A DNA stretch of 64,000 nt from Pseudomonas sp. BSw22131 (GTDB taxonomy: Bacteria > Pseudomonadota > Gammaproteobacteria > Pseudomonadales > Pseudomonadaceae): contig NZ_CP113949.1 of NCBI RefSeq assembly GCF_026810445.1, positions 1,488,001-1,552,000 of the forward strand, read 5' to 3'. Positions 36,612 to 45,332 of the stretch are shown piece by piece. How positions within the stretch are numbered: the first letter of the stretch is position 1; every line of letters starts with the position of its first letter. A program made the translations under genes and the position numbers. The notes under the pieces were generated by a model. It worked only from the letters and a program-made list of their open reading frames with translations. It did not search any database and had not been told where the DNA came from.

Positions 36612-37673
36612 ATGGACGACAACAAGAAGAAAGCCTTGGCTGCGGCCTTGGGTCAGATCGAGCGTCAGTTCGGCAAAGGTGCCGTAATGCGCATGGGTGA
36701 CCATGACCGCCAGGCTATTCCTTCTATCTCCACCGGTTCGCTGGGTCTCGATATCGCACTGGGTATCGGCGGCCTGCCAAAGGGCCGGATCGTTGAAATC
36801 TACGGTCCAGAGTCTTCCGGTAAAACCACGCTGACCCTGTCGGTGATCGCCGAGGCCCAGAAAATGGGCGCAACCTGCGCGTTCGTCGATGCGGAACACG
36901 CACTTGATCCTGAGTACGCACTCAAGCTGGGCGTCAACGTTGACGACCTGCTGGTGTCGCAACCAGACACAGGCGAGCAAGCGCTTGAAATCACCGATAT
37001 GCTGGTGCGCTCAAACGCGATCGACGTCATCGTTGTCGACTCCGTGGCTGCGCTGGTGCCGAAGGCTGAAATCGAAGGCGAAATGGGCGACATGCACGTC
37101 GGCCTGCAAGCCCGACTGATGTCCCAGGCCTTGCGCAAAATCACCGGTAATATCAAAAACGCCAACTGCCTGGTTATTTTCATCAACCAGATCCGTATGA
37201 AGATCGGTGTAATGTTCGGCAGCCCGGAAACCACCACCGGTGGTAACGCGCTGAAGTTCTACGCCTCGGTCCGTCTGGATATCCGTCGCACTGGCGCGGT
37301 TAAAGAGGGTGATGAAGTCGTCGGCAGCGAGACCCGCGTCAAAGTCGTGAAGAATAAGGTTGCTCCGCCGTTCCGTCAGGCAGAGTTCCAGATCCTCTAC
37401 GGCAAGGGCATTTACCGTAACGGCGAAATCATCGACCTGGGTGTTCTGCACGGTTTCCTGGAGAAATCAGGCGCCTGGTACAGCTATCAGGGCAGCAAGA
37501 TCGGTCAGGGCAAGGCGAACTCCGCCAAGTTCCTTCAGGACAATCCGGAAATCGGCGCCACAGTCGAGAAACAAATCCGCGAAAAACTGCTGACTGCAGC
37601 GCCTGATGTAAAAGCTCAATCGACCCGTCTCCCTCAGGACAATCTGGCTGAAGTAGAAGACGCCGACATCTGA
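36612..37673 (+). CDS. recA: Recombinase RecA
   Basis: The strand-exchange and SOS co-protease protein. I choose ATG 36612 ([20 protein letters not shown]), giving 353 residues, over the upstream GTG 36600. Walker A is [11 protein letters not shown] near residue 66, Walker B is [10 protein letters not shown], and the DNA-binding loop contains [20 protein letters not shown]. The acidic C-terminal tail (EVEDADI) is present. A LexA box lies upstream, and its inhibitor RecX follows 7 bases downstream. Confidence 0.98.
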   Translation: MDDNKKKALAAALGQIERQFGKGAVMRMGDHDRQAIPSISTGSLGLDIALGIGGLPKGRIVEIYGPESSGKTTLTLSVIAEAQKMGATCAFVDAEHALDPEYALKLGVNVDDLLVSQPDTGEQALEITDMLVRSNAIDVIVVDSVAALVPKAEIEGEMGDMHVGLQARLMSQALRKITGNIKNANCLVIFINQIRMKIGVMFGSPETTTGGNALKFYASVRLDIRRTGAVKEGDEVVGSETRVKVVKNKVAPPFRQAEFQILYGKGIYRNGEIIDLGVLHGFLEKSGAWYSYQGSKIGQGKANSAKFLQDNPEIGATVEKQIREKLLTAAPDVKAQSTRLPQDNLAEVEDADI

Positions 37674-37680
37674 TCAGATT

Positions 37681-38148
37681 ATGTCGGTACTACTCGATAC
37701 GCCTGTCGCCATAAGGCGCACTGCAATGGACCTGCTCGCACGTCGCGAGCATGGTCGAGTCGAGCTGACGCGCAAGCTGCGTCAGCGAGGCGCCCCCCCT
37801 GAACTTATCGAAGCCGCCCTCGACCGTTTAACGGAAGAGGGTTTGCTTTCTGAATCGCGTTATCTCGAAAGCTTCGTCTCCTACCGTGCTCGTTCAGGCT
37901 ACGGCCCTTCGCGCATACGTGAAGAGCTAGGCCAGCGCGGCTTGCAGCGGGCCGACATCGAGCTTGCATTGAAAGAATGCGGCATCGACTGGCGAGAGAA
38001 GCTGGAAGAGACCTGGCAGCGCAAGTTTTCCGGACAATTACCCATTGATGCCCGTGAGCGTGCCAAGCAAGGACGTTTTCTGATGTATCGAGGTTATTCT
38101 CCGGAAATGGTCGGCCGCTTGCTAAGCGGCCGTAGCCTGGATGATTGA
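37681..38148 (+). CDS. recX: RecA regulator RecX
   Basis: RecX binds RecA filaments and limits their activity. The 155-residue protein is built of three-helix repeats with family words such as [33 protein letters not shown] and [13 protein letters not shown]. It follows recA after 7 bases, so it is probably produced by read-through of the SOS-controlled recA message. A LOG-family gene converges from the right. Confidence 0.95.
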   Translation: MSVLLDTPVAIRRTAMDLLARREHGRVELTRKLRQRGAPPELIEAALDRLTEEGLLSESRYLESFVSYRARSGYGPSRIREELGQRGLQRADIELALKECGIDWREKLEETWQRKFSGQLPIDARERAKQGRFLMYRGYSPEMVGRLLSGRSLDD

Positions 38149-38181
38149 GGCAAGCGTGCACGCTTGCCCTCTATCAACGGC

Positions 38182-39300
38182 TTACGTTTCCTGCAGCGGC
38201 TGGCGTGTTTGAACGCTGGCAGTCTTAGAAGCAGTTACCCAGTTTTCACTCAGGTTGATGTAATTCACCAACTCTCTGATTCGGCCCTGATTGCGGCCGT
38301 TGAAGCTGAAGGCGAGACGCGTGAGGTGGCTGAATTGTGCATCGTCATGCTCCTCACCCGAATACACGTGCTGATGAAAGTCATCGTTCAAGCGCAGGTC
38401 GGCAAAAGCGTCTTGCATATAAGCCAATGCATTCTCGTTCAACGCGTGGCGCATGCGGATGACAAACTTTTTCTTCAGCCACCGGGTTGAGTGGAAGTTA
38501 CGATAAAACTGATTGATCTCATCGACCGCTTCATCCGCGCTATAGACCAGCTTCAGCAGATTCATGTCAGCCGCGAGGATGTAGTGATTACCCTCCAGCT
38601 CCTCCCGAATGAAGTTCAGCGCGCCTTGCCAGAATGTACCGCCGGGTGCGTCCAGTAAAACGATGGGCACCAGTGGGCTCTTACCGGTCTGGATCAGCGT
38701 AAGCACTTCAAGGGCTTCATCCAGCGTGCCGAAGCCGCCAGGACACAGGACGAGTGCGTCCGCTTCCTTGACGAAGAACAGTTTGCGGGTAAAGAAAAAG
38801 TGGAAAGGCAGCAGGTTTTCGGTGCCATCAACGGTTGCGTTTGCGTGCTGTTCAAACGGCAATGTGATGTTGAAGCCCAGACTGTAGTCCAGCCCTGCGC
38901 CTTCGTGAGCGGCTGCCATGATGCCGCCACCACCGCCAGTGATTACCATCAGTTCCGAAGCAGCAAGCTTGGCGCCAAGCTCACGCGCCAGTGCGTATAC
39001 CGGGTGTTCGCGCGGGGTACGGGCTGAACCGAAGACCGTCACCTTGCGCCGACCTTTGAATGAGTCGAGCACCCGGAACGCGTTTTCGAGTTCTCGCAGC
39101 GCTTGCAGTGTGATCTTGGCGTTCCAGCGATTGCGGTCGTCTTGGGCCATGCGCAAAACGGTCAGCACCATGTCGCGATACAGTGCGGCATTCGGGCTGT
39201 CTGGCGCCACGACGCCGATTTGTTCCTCGACCTGACTCAAGAGGTCAGCGGCGTCTCGCTGGAAGTGGCGAGATAAAACATCGTTAGGTTCATAAGGCAT
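38182..39300 (-). CDS. LOG-family protein (TIGR00730/lysine decarboxylase-like fold)
   Basis: Family members are mostly nucleoside-5'-monophosphate phosphoribohydrolases (cytokinin-activating LOG and PpnN types). The start at 39300 (MPYEPNDVLSRHF) has AAGGAG nine bases upstream and gives 372 residues. Further in-frame starts up to 39363 are less well placed. The Rossmann core is at about 100-300, with GSARTP near residue 102, ITGGGGGIMAAAHEGA, and the signature PGGFGTLDEALE near 220. The N-terminal 95 residues are helical. Substrate cannot be told from sequence, and lysine decarboxylase activity is unlikely. Confidence 0.85.
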   Translation of the reverse strand: MPYEPNDVLSRHFQRDAADLLSQVEEQIGVVAPDSPNAALYRDMVLTVLRMAQDDRNRWNAKITLQALRELENAFRVLDSFKGRRKVTVFGSARTPREHPVYALARELGAKLAASELMVITGGGGGIMAAAHEGAGLDYSLGFNITLPFEQHANATVDGTENLLPFHFFFTRKLFFVKEADALVLCPGGFGTLDEALEVLTLIQTGKSPLVPIVLLDAPGGTFWQGALNFIREELEGNHYILAADMNLLKLVYSADEAVDEINQFYRNFHSTRWLKKKFVIRMRHALNENALAYMQDAFADLRLNDDFHQHVYSGEEHDDAQFSHLTRLAFSFNGRNQGRIRELVNYINLSENWVTASKTASVQTRQPLQET

Positions 39301-39690
39301 TAAAGCGATCTCCTTGTGCAGAATCATCGACCCTTCCTCTTCGAGAGGGTCGCGACGCATCATGCATCGCTGCGGACAGTCCTATGAGCAAGGCTGGTTC
39401 GGATGAACTGATTCATTCATCCACATTGATTCTGCCTCTGTCCTGGGTTTAAGAAAAACGTGGTCGATGATGTGCTCATCCGGTGAGCGCTGGCAACTGG
39501 CCGAAGCATGAATCATGTGTTGTCAGGTTTCAGGGCGCGGCAGGCGCTTGAAAGGAGGAGACAGGTCTTTGCTGAGCAGAGGCGATGAGGCGGGGAAGGT
39601 GCGGATGCTTCGGCTGAAGCTCTTGGCGAACTGCACGATGGGTCAAACGAAAGCCTGACGGGGATCGGGCAGCTCAGCCAATAGAACGTA
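39301..39690. other. Non-coding gap between the LOG gene and the PA3611-like gene
   Basis: This 390-base stretch lies upstream of the LOG gene and downstream of the secreted-protein gene, both on the minus strand. It must hold the LOG promoter. I see the LOG ribosome-binding site (complement of 39311-39315) and a CGACCCT/AGGGTCG-like dyad near 39330-39352. No open frame has a convincing ribosome-binding site, and I see no clear terminator. Confidence 0.5.
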
Positions 39691-40110
39691 TTACTTCTTG
39701 GCAGGCTTCGCGGCGCAGTCGGCAGCGGTGAAGACCTGACTGGTGATCGGACGGTTGGTCTTGTACTCGGAGAATTGATACTTGAGCGTTGCGCCTTTAG
39801 CCATCAATTGACGATACCCCGTGTTGTGGCAAACGCTGTTACCGAGCTGGCTGCGCACTGAGTCCGGATCAGAGCGCATTTGCTGCGCCTGGCCTGCTTG
39901 CACGCTCAGGTGGTTGATCAGCTCTTTACCGTTAACGGTGTAGCCTTGGTCAAGAATGTCTTCGTTGATCGCGCGTGGCGTACCGACGCTGCTTTCCTTC
40001 GCAACTTTTTCCAGCATTTTGCTCAGTTCGAAATCCTGCTTGGACGCCGCTTGGGCGCACAGCGGAGCGACGAGTAAAAGCGTGAGGGTAGGGGCGATGA
40101 GGCGCAGCAT
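39691..40110 (-). CDS. Secreted protein of the PA3611 family
   Basis: A 139-residue protein starting at 40110 behind AGGAGA, with a signal peptide ending at about residue 21 (LCAQA, then ASKQDFELSKML). The mature part has two Cys (NSVCHNTGY and AADCAAKP) that could form a disulfide. It resembles P. aeruginosa PA3611, annotated as a quorum-sensing-regulated virulence factor and found in the same recA-to-erdR neighbourhood. That name describes its regulation in one species, and the molecular function is unknown. Confidence 0.75.
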   Translation of the reverse strand: MLRLIAPTLTLLLVAPLCAQAASKQDFELSKMLEKVAKESSVGTPRAINEDILDQGYTVNGKELINHLSVQAGQAQQMRSDPDSVRSQLGNSVCHNTGYRQLMAKGATLKYQFSEYKTNRPITSQVFTAADCAAKPAKK

Positions 40111-40329
40111 TAAATTCTCCTGGTTCAGTGAATGGGCGTTGGACCCACCATAGGTGCATGCGTTCACTGGCGGCAATTGTGCTTTTGAGGCGCGCCAGTA
40201 TAGGTGAGTCGCTGCGCCACACACCAGCCGGTGCGAAGGTTCTGATAGAATCCGGCGACTTTTCCCCTTGGGTTTTCACGCGTCGATGCACCTCCTTTTC
40301 TTGATGAACAACCCGCTGAGCCTGCCGCA

Positions 40330-41040
40330 ATGAGCCACGCCGTTTCCCGCCTCCGTGACGAGCGTCTGGCTCGCAGCACCAAGCCATTTGTTGCCAGAGG
40401 ATCGCGCGCGCCTCGCTGTGCTGGTTGTCGTGTGATCGACAGTTATTGTCTGTGCGCCTGGAAACCCAAGGTCGATGCCGCCTCCGCAGTGTGCCTGCTG
40501 ATGTACGACACCGAGCCGCTGAAACCTACCAATACGGGCTGGTTGATTGCGGACGTGATCGAAGACACCCAAGCGTTTGGCTGGTCGCGTACGGACGTTG
40601 ACCCGCAACTGCTGGCATCGCTCGCAGACCCGCAGTGGCAGCCTTATATTGTGTTTCCGGGGGAGTTCGTGGTGCCGGAGCGCGTAGTCACAGAAGTGAA
40701 GGTCGAGCCTGGAAAGCGCCCGCTGTTCATCTTGCTGGACGCCACCTGGACCGAAGCGCGAAAGATGTTTCGCAAGAGCCCGTACCTCAACCATCTGCCA
40801 GTGTTGAGTCTGGAGCCGGAGCAGATTTCACGCTATCGGCTGCGTCGCTCCAGGCGCGATGACCATTTCTGTACTGCGGAGGTCGCAGCGCTGTGTCTTG
40901 AATTGGCGGACGATCAGGTCGCTGCGGGTGTTCTCGATGCCTATCTGGACGTGTTCAGCGCACATTATCTTGGTGCAAAGTACCAGCGGCCGGTCAATCC
41001 GGATGACGCATCACACACCCATCTCAAGGCTTTTCTGTAA
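40330..41040 (+). CDS. tapT: DTW-domain tRNA-uridine aminocarboxypropyltransferase (TapT-like)
   Basis: DTW proteins transfer the 3-amino-3-carboxypropyl group of SAM to tRNA uridine (acp3U47 in E. coli by TapT/YfiP). The 236-residue protein has an N-terminal Cys cluster (RCAGCRVIDSYCLC, 29-42), the P-G-E stretch FPGEFVV, and the DTW signature in LLDATWTEARKM near residue 138, here with Ala (DATW). The SRYRLRR motif follows. Its last 17 bases overlap the convergent transporter gene. The specific tRNA target is inferred from the family. Confidence 0.85.
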   Translation: MSHAVSRLRDERLARSTKPFVARGSRAPRCAGCRVIDSYCLCAWKPKVDAASAVCLLMYDTEPLKPTNTGWLIADVIEDTQAFGWSRTDVDPQLLASLADPQWQPYIVFPGEFVVPERVVTEVKVEPGKRPLFILLDATWTEARKMFRKSPYLNHLPVLSLEPEQISRYRLRRSRRDDHFCTAEVAALCLELADDQVAAGVLDAYLDVFSAHYLGAKYQRPVNPDDASHTHLKAFL

Positions 41041-41944
41041 GCGCGGCGGGAGTCGCGACCAGCTCACCGTGTTTGCGCGGCCACAGCTGCGCCAGCAACA
41101 TGCCCGCCAGCATTAACGCACAGCCCAGATAACCGCGTAATTGCAGCGACTCACCCAGCAGCCAAGCGCCCGCGATTGCCGCAAACACCGCTTCCATTGA
41201 AAAGATAATGGCGGCGTGGGAGGCAATGGCGTCTTTCTGCGCCACCACTTGCAGGGTGTAGCCGATGCCGACCGCCACGATGCCGCCATAAAGCAGGGCG
41301 GGCAGGGCGTCTGTGATAGAGGGCAGGTCAATGGGTTCGAGGCAGAGCGCCAGCACCATGCTGACCACCGAGCAAGTGACGAACTGCAGAAATGCGAGAC
41401 GGATAGGGTCATGACGACTGGCAAACACGCCTACCAACACGACATGCCCGCCCCACACAAAAGCACCGATCAGTTGCAGCCAGTCCCCTGATGCCACTTG
41501 GAAATTGTCGCCCACGCTGAGCAGAAACATCCCGATCACTGCCAGCACGCAACCGATCCAGATGCCGGCCCCGGTTTTGTGCCCCAGCATCAATCCCAGA
41601 AGCGGGACTACAATCACATACAGCCCGGTGATGAAGCCGGAGTTGGTGACGCTGGTAAACAGCAGGCCAACCTGTTGAAGATTGATGCCCAGCGCCAGCA
41701 CGACTCCCATGATGATCCCGCCCCGCAACAGGCCTGGGGAGAACAAGGATTCCGGCGCCTGGCCTTGGGCAGGACGACGCAGCACCAGCGGCAAAAGGCA
41801 TAGGGACCCCAAGGCAAAGCGAAGTCCGGAAAACAGATAAGGCCCGATGTGATTCATGCCGGCGGTCTGTGCGACGAAGCCGGAACCCCAGATGATCGCC
41901 GTGAGAAGCATCAGTAAATCGGCGCGCAAGGCGTGTTTTCTCAT
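41024..41944 (-). CDS. EamA/DMT-superfamily transporter
   Basis: A 306-residue integral membrane protein with about ten predicted helices and the two EamA repeats (about 8-140 and 155-290). The second repeat ends ALMLAGMLLAQLWP before a polar tail. It begins RKHALRADLLMLLTAIIWGSGFVAQ, typical of the family. The substrate is unknown, although many relatives export amino acids or metabolites. It lies between the DTW gene (tail-to-tail overlap of 17 bases) and divergent erdR. Confidence 0.85.
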   Translation of the reverse strand: MRKHALRADLLMLLTAIIWGSGFVAQTAGMNHIGPYLFSGLRFALGSLCLLPLVLRRPAQGQAPESLFSPGLLRGGIIMGVVLALGINLQQVGLLFTSVTNSGFITGLYVIVVPLLGLMLGHKTGAGIWIGCVLAVIGMFLLSVGDNFQVASGDWLQLIGAFVWGGHVVLVGVFASRHDPIRLAFLQFVTCSVVSMVLALCLEPIDLPSITDALPALLYGGIVAVGIGYTLQVVAQKDAIASHAAIIFSMEAVFAAIAGAWLLGESLQLRGYLGCALMLAGMLLAQLWPRKHGELVATPAALTEKP

Positions 41945-42172
41945 CAGACAGCTCGGCGAGTAACGGGGCGCAGACTTTGCCGCAAACGGCCGAACTTGAC
42001 CACCCCGGATTCGCTGGGCATCCTTGGCGCCGCATGAATGCTTGAACGCCTTGTTCTGTGTGCTTTGGCGTTAAATGCGCCTGGTTGGCGCACTGTGTAT
42101 GTGTTGGCATTTTAGGATGTCACCGCGGGGGCCGAATCCGTCAGCGCTCGCTAAAAAAAACAGGATCATGAA

Positions 42173-42820
42173 ATGACCTACGAAATCCTGATCGCCGATG
42201 ACCATCCTCTTTTCCGAAGTGCCTTGCACCAGGCCTTGACGTTGGGGCTGGGTCCGGATGCACGTCTGGTTGAGGCCGAAAGCATCGCCCAGCTGGAGGC
42301 TCGCCTGAGCGAAAAGTCTGACTGGGACCTGGTGTTGCTCGATTTGAACATGCCTGGCGCCTATGGATTTTCAGGATTGGTGCTGCTGCGCGGCCAATAT
42401 CCACAGGTTCCCGTGGTGATGGTTTCGGCGCAGGAAGAGGCTTCAGTGGTGGTGCGCTCCAGGGAGTTCGGCGCCAGCGGTTTCATTCCCAAGTCCAGTT
42501 CGCTGGAGACCATTCAGCAAGCGGTACGGCTGGTGCTGGACGGCGACGTCTGGTGGCCGCCGCAAGTGAATGAAACGATCAGCGTTTCAGCCGAGGCCAA
42601 GGCAGCCAGCGAAGGTCTGGCCAGTCTGACGCCTCAGCAGTTTCGCGTTCTGACCATGGTCTGCGAAGGCTTGCTGAATAAGCAGATTGCTTATGAGTTG
42701 AGCGTGTCGGAAGCGACCATCAAGGCCCACGTCACGGCGATCTTCCGCAAGTTGAACGTGCGTACGCGCACCCAGGCCGCGTTGTTGCTGCAACAATTGG
42801 AATCGATTTCCCCCAACTGA
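42173..42820 (+). CDS. erdR: LuxR-family response regulator ErdR
   Basis: A response regulator of 215 residues. The receiver domain (about 3-120) has acidic Asp9-Asp10, phospho-acceptor Asp57 in LLDLNMPG and the conserved Lys in FIPKSSS. The LuxR-type helix-turn-helix fills about 148-210 (TPQQFRVLTMVCEGLLNKQIAYELSVSEATIKAH is its core). In P. aeruginosa the equivalent PA3604 (ErdR), also next to dgkA, controls ethanol and acetate catabolism. The name rests on that synteny. No sensor kinase is encoded nearby. Confidence 0.85.
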   Translation: MTYEILIADDHPLFRSALHQALTLGLGPDARLVEAESIAQLEARLSEKSDWDLVLLDLNMPGAYGFSGLVLLRGQYPQVPVVMVSAQEEASVVVRSREFGASGFIPKSSSLETIQQAVRLVLDGDVWWPPQVNETISVSAEAKAASEGLASLTPQQFRVLTMVCEGLLNKQIAYELSVSEATIKAHVTAIFRKLNVRTRTQAALLLQQLESISPN

Positions 42821-42926
42821 CGTGCTCGAAATCGAACGTTTTCAGGGTCTTCAGCGTTCAGTCTTCACACTTTTTTGACTGCCGTCGGACTAGCCTCCCC
42901 CGTCCTAATTATCAGTAGCCTTATCT

Positions 42927-43295
42927 ATGTCGTCGCCCTTCAAAGGCCAAACCGGTCTCAAACGTATCCTCAATGCATCGGGCTACTCGCTCGATGGCCT
43001 GACTGCTGCTTTCAAGGGTGAGGCAGCGTTCCGTCAATTGGTCCTGCTCAACGTCATTTTGATCCCCTTGTCGTTTCTGTTTCATGTCAGCCGTGTCGAA
43101 CGGGCCCTGTTGATAGCCGTGTGTCTGCTTGCGTTGATCGTCGAATTGCTTAACTCGGCCATCGAAGCGGCGATTGATCGCATCTCGCTGGACCGCCACC
43201 CGCTGTCGAAGAACGCCAAAGATATGGGCAGCGCGGCTCAGTTTGTGGCGCTGACCATGATCGCCGTGGTGTGGGCGCTGATCCTGCTGGGTTGA
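42927..43295 (+). CDS. dgkA: Diacylglycerol kinase DgkA
   Basis: A small membrane kinase that recycles diacylglycerol to phosphatidate. The 122-residue protein has three membrane helices. The active-site segment is LIVELLNSAIEAAIDR (near residue 70) followed by HPLSKNAKDMGSAAQ. It follows erdR by about 105 bases. Its stop codon abuts the stop codon of the convergent finR, with no spacer and hence no room for a separate terminator. Confidence 0.96.
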   Translation: MSSPFKGQTGLKRILNASGYSLDGLTAAFKGEAAFRQLVLLNVILIPLSFLFHVSRVERALLIAVCLLALIVELLNSAIEAAIDRISLDRHPLSKNAKDMGSAAQFVALTMIAVVWALILLG

Positions 43296-44222
43296 TCAGG
43301 CAATGCTGGGCAGCACGATCTCATCACTGCGGCGCACACCCGCAGTGAATGAGCGGCACAAATCGAGAAACTCACGAATCGCTGACGTCTGGTACTTCTG
43401 CTTGTGCCAGATGAAGTAGAACTGCCGCACCAGATCAATATCCGGCGTTTCGACCGCCACCAGACTTCCGCGTCGGAACGCATCGCGCAAAGCCAGGCGT
43501 GAAATACAGCCAATTCCCAGCCCTGACTCGACGGCATGCTTTATGGCTTCGGTGTGCTCCAGTTCCAGACGCACGTTCAGTCTGTTCAAGTGATGGCGCA
43601 TGGCTTGATCAAACGTCAGCCGGGTGCCAGAACCTTGCTCACGCAGGATCCACGCTTCTCGGGTCAGCTCTTCGAGGGTCGCCTGGCCGCGTTTGGCCAG
43701 CGGGTGCTGGGGCGCGCAGAACACCACCAGTTCGTCTTCAACCCAGGTTTGCACCTCGATGTCTGGATGGCTGCAGTCGCCTTCGATTAACCCGAGGTCA
43801 ATTTCGTAATGTGCTACCTGCTGAACAATGTTGGCGGTGTTCTGCACGTGCAGTTTCACTTGGCTTTCGGGGTGACGCTGCATGAAGCTGCCGATCAGCA
43901 GCGTGGCGAGGTAATTACCGATGGTCAGGGTGGCGCCGACCGCCAGCGAGCCGAAGCCTGACTTGCCATTGAGCAAGTCCTCGATCTCTTTGGCTTGATC
44001 GAGCAGGGCGACGGCTTGTGGCAGCAGCTGGCGACCGGTCGCATTGAGGCTCAGCCGTTTGCCTGCCCGGTCAAATAGCTGGCAGCTAGACTGACGCTCC
44101 AGCTCGGTGATCGACGTACTGGCTGCCGATTGCGAAAGTGAAAGCAGTACGGCAGCACGGGAAACGCTTTCCTGCTGCGCGACGGCGACGAAGACTTGAA
44201 GTTGACGAAGAGTAAATCGCAT
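43296..44222 (-). CDS. finR: LysR-type regulator FinR
   Basis: A LysR regulator of 308 residues. The winged helix-turn-helix is at about 4-62 (RLSLSQSAAS-type recognition helix), and the effector-binding domain is at about 90-295. It is divergent from fpr, and in P. putida and P. aeruginosa FinR activates fpr under oxidative or iron stress. The name is from this conserved pairing. A dyad in the 122-base gap is a candidate operator. Confidence 0.87.
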   Translation of the reverse strand: MRFTLRQLQVFVAVAQQESVSRAAVLLSLSQSAASTSITELERQSSCQLFDRAGKRLSLNATGRQLLPQAVALLDQAKEIEDLLNGKSGFGSLAVGATLTIGNYLATLLIGSFMQRHPESQVKLHVQNTANIVQQVAHYEIDLGLIEGDCSHPDIEVQTWVEDELVVFCAPQHPLAKRGQATLEELTREAWILREQGSGTRLTFDQAMRHHLNRLNVRLELEHTEAIKHAVESGLGIGCISRLALRDAFRRGSLVAVETPDIDLVRQFYFIWHKQKYQTSAIREFLDLCRSFTAGVRRSDEIVLPSIA

Positions 44223-44242
44223 ATCTATATAACCGATAACCC

Positions 44243-44270
44243 ATATCTTAATAATTCAGTTAACAGATAT
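44243..44270. promoter_or_regulatory. Candidate FinR operator between finR and fpr
   Basis: ATATCT (44243-44248) and AGATAT (44265-44270) form an inverted repeat with 16 bases between, extended inward by TTAA-like words, in an AT-rich gap. A third ATATCT lies at 44222-44226 next to the finR start. The size and symmetry suit a LysR dimer site, but binding is inferred. Confidence 0.45.
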
Positions 44271-44344
44271 TGTGTCTGCCACTAGAATGTCGTGCAACGG
44301 CGCATTCACCGGCGCAGGCAATATTTCAGGAGTTCCCACGTACC

Positions 44345-45124
44345 ATGAGCAACATGAATCACGAGCGTGTCCTCAGCGTCCACCACTGGAACGACACGCT
44401 CTTCAGTTTCAAGTGCACCCGTGATCCAGGTCTGCGCTTCGAGAACGGTCAGTTCGTGATGATCGGTCTGCAGCAGCCTAACGGGCGCCCGCTCATGCGT
44501 GCCTACTCGATCGCCAGCCCTAACTGGGAAGAGCATCTGGAGTTCTTCAGCATCAAGGTGCCGGATGGCCCGCTGACTTCGCAACTCCAGCACCTGAAGG
44601 AAGGCGACGAGATCATCATCAGCAAAAAGCCTACGGGCACGCTGGTTCTGGATGACCTCAAGCCGGGCAAACATCTTTACCTGCTCAGCACCGGTACAGG
44701 CCTTGCGCCGTTCATGAGCGTGATTCAAGACCCTGAAACGTACGAGCGTTTCGAGAAAGTCATCCTGTGCCACGGTGTGCGTTACGTGAACGAGGTCGCT
44801 TACCGCGAGTTCATCACCGAACATCTGCCGCAAAACGAATTCTTCGGCGAGTCCCTGCGCGACAAGCTGATTTACTACCCGACCGTGACGCGTGAGCCGT
44901 TCGAAAACGTAGGCCGCCTGACCGACCTGATGCGCAGCGGCAAGCTGTTCAGCGACATTGGTCTGCCGCCCATTAATCCGCAGGATGACCGCGCCATGTT
45001 GTGCGGCAGTCCAAGCATGCTCGATGAGACCAGCGAAGTGCTCAACAGCTTCGGCCTGACCGTTTCGCCGCGGATGCGCGAGCCAGGTGATTACCTGATC
45101 GAGCGAGCGTTCGTAGAGAAGTAA
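44345..45124 (+). CDS. fpr: Ferredoxin/flavodoxin-NADP+ reductase
   Basis: A flavoenzyme that moves electrons between NADPH and ferredoxin or flavodoxin, and could reduce FdxA encoded at 32.4 kb. The start at ATG 44345 (MSNMNHERVLSVHHWND) gives 259 residues. The longer frame from 44270 covers the regulatory gap and is unlikely. The FAD motif is RAYSIASP, the NADPH-binding motif is STGTGLAPFMSV near residue 115, and the chain ends VFVEK-like (ERAFVEK). It is controlled by the divergent finR in related species. Confidence 0.96.
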   Translation: MSNMNHERVLSVHHWNDTLFSFKCTRDPGLRFENGQFVMIGLQQPNGRPLMRAYSIASPNWEEHLEFFSIKVPDGPLTSQLQHLKEGDEIIISKKPTGTLVLDDLKPGKHLYLLSTGTGLAPFMSVIQDPETYERFEKVILCHGVRYVNEVAYREFITEHLPQNEFFGESLRDKLIYYPTVTREPFENVGRLTDLMRSGKLFSDIGLPPINPQDDRAMLCGSPSMLDETSEVLNSFGLTVSPRMREPGDYLIERAFVEK

Positions 45125-45168
45125 CTGAAGACTGACCGGCTGTGACAGCGGCCATTGGCTACGGCCCT

Positions 45169-45229
45169 TTCGCGGGCAAGTCTGCTGCCTCGGGAACTGA
45201 AATCCCTTTGGCAGCGACTTGTCCGCGAA
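45169..45229. repeat. REP-like inverted repeat downstream of fpr
   Basis: TTCGCGGGCAAGTC (45169-45182) faces GACTTGTCCGCGAA (45216-45229) with one mismatch. Inside it, TGCTGCC and GGCAGCG extend the pairing. TTCGCGGGCAAG is a word typical of Pseudomonas REP elements, here in a form different from the pair at 23.4 kb. Confidence 0.65.
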
Positions 45230-45270
45230 TAAGTCAGTACAGGCACTGGTCATTTCAGGGTCTGAAGAAA

Positions 45271-45305
45271 ACCGCCTGGAGGTCACGGACCAGGCGGTTT
45301 TTTTG
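45271..45305. terminator. Bidirectional terminator between fpr and trmO
   Basis: AACCGCCTGG (45271-45280) pairs perfectly with CCAGGCGGTT (45291-45300), with a 10-base loop. It is flanked by AA on the left and a run of seven T (45299-45305) on the right. It serves fpr best. The A-rich left flank is short, so use by trmO is weaker. Confidence 0.85.
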
Positions 45306-45332
45306 TGGGCGACGGTGTCTTGGGTTATCCGC

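Noticed and set aside
39384..39452. A 22-codon frame starting MSKAGSDEL in the gap left of the PA3611-like gene
   Set aside because: It has no ribosome-binding site and is too short to support.
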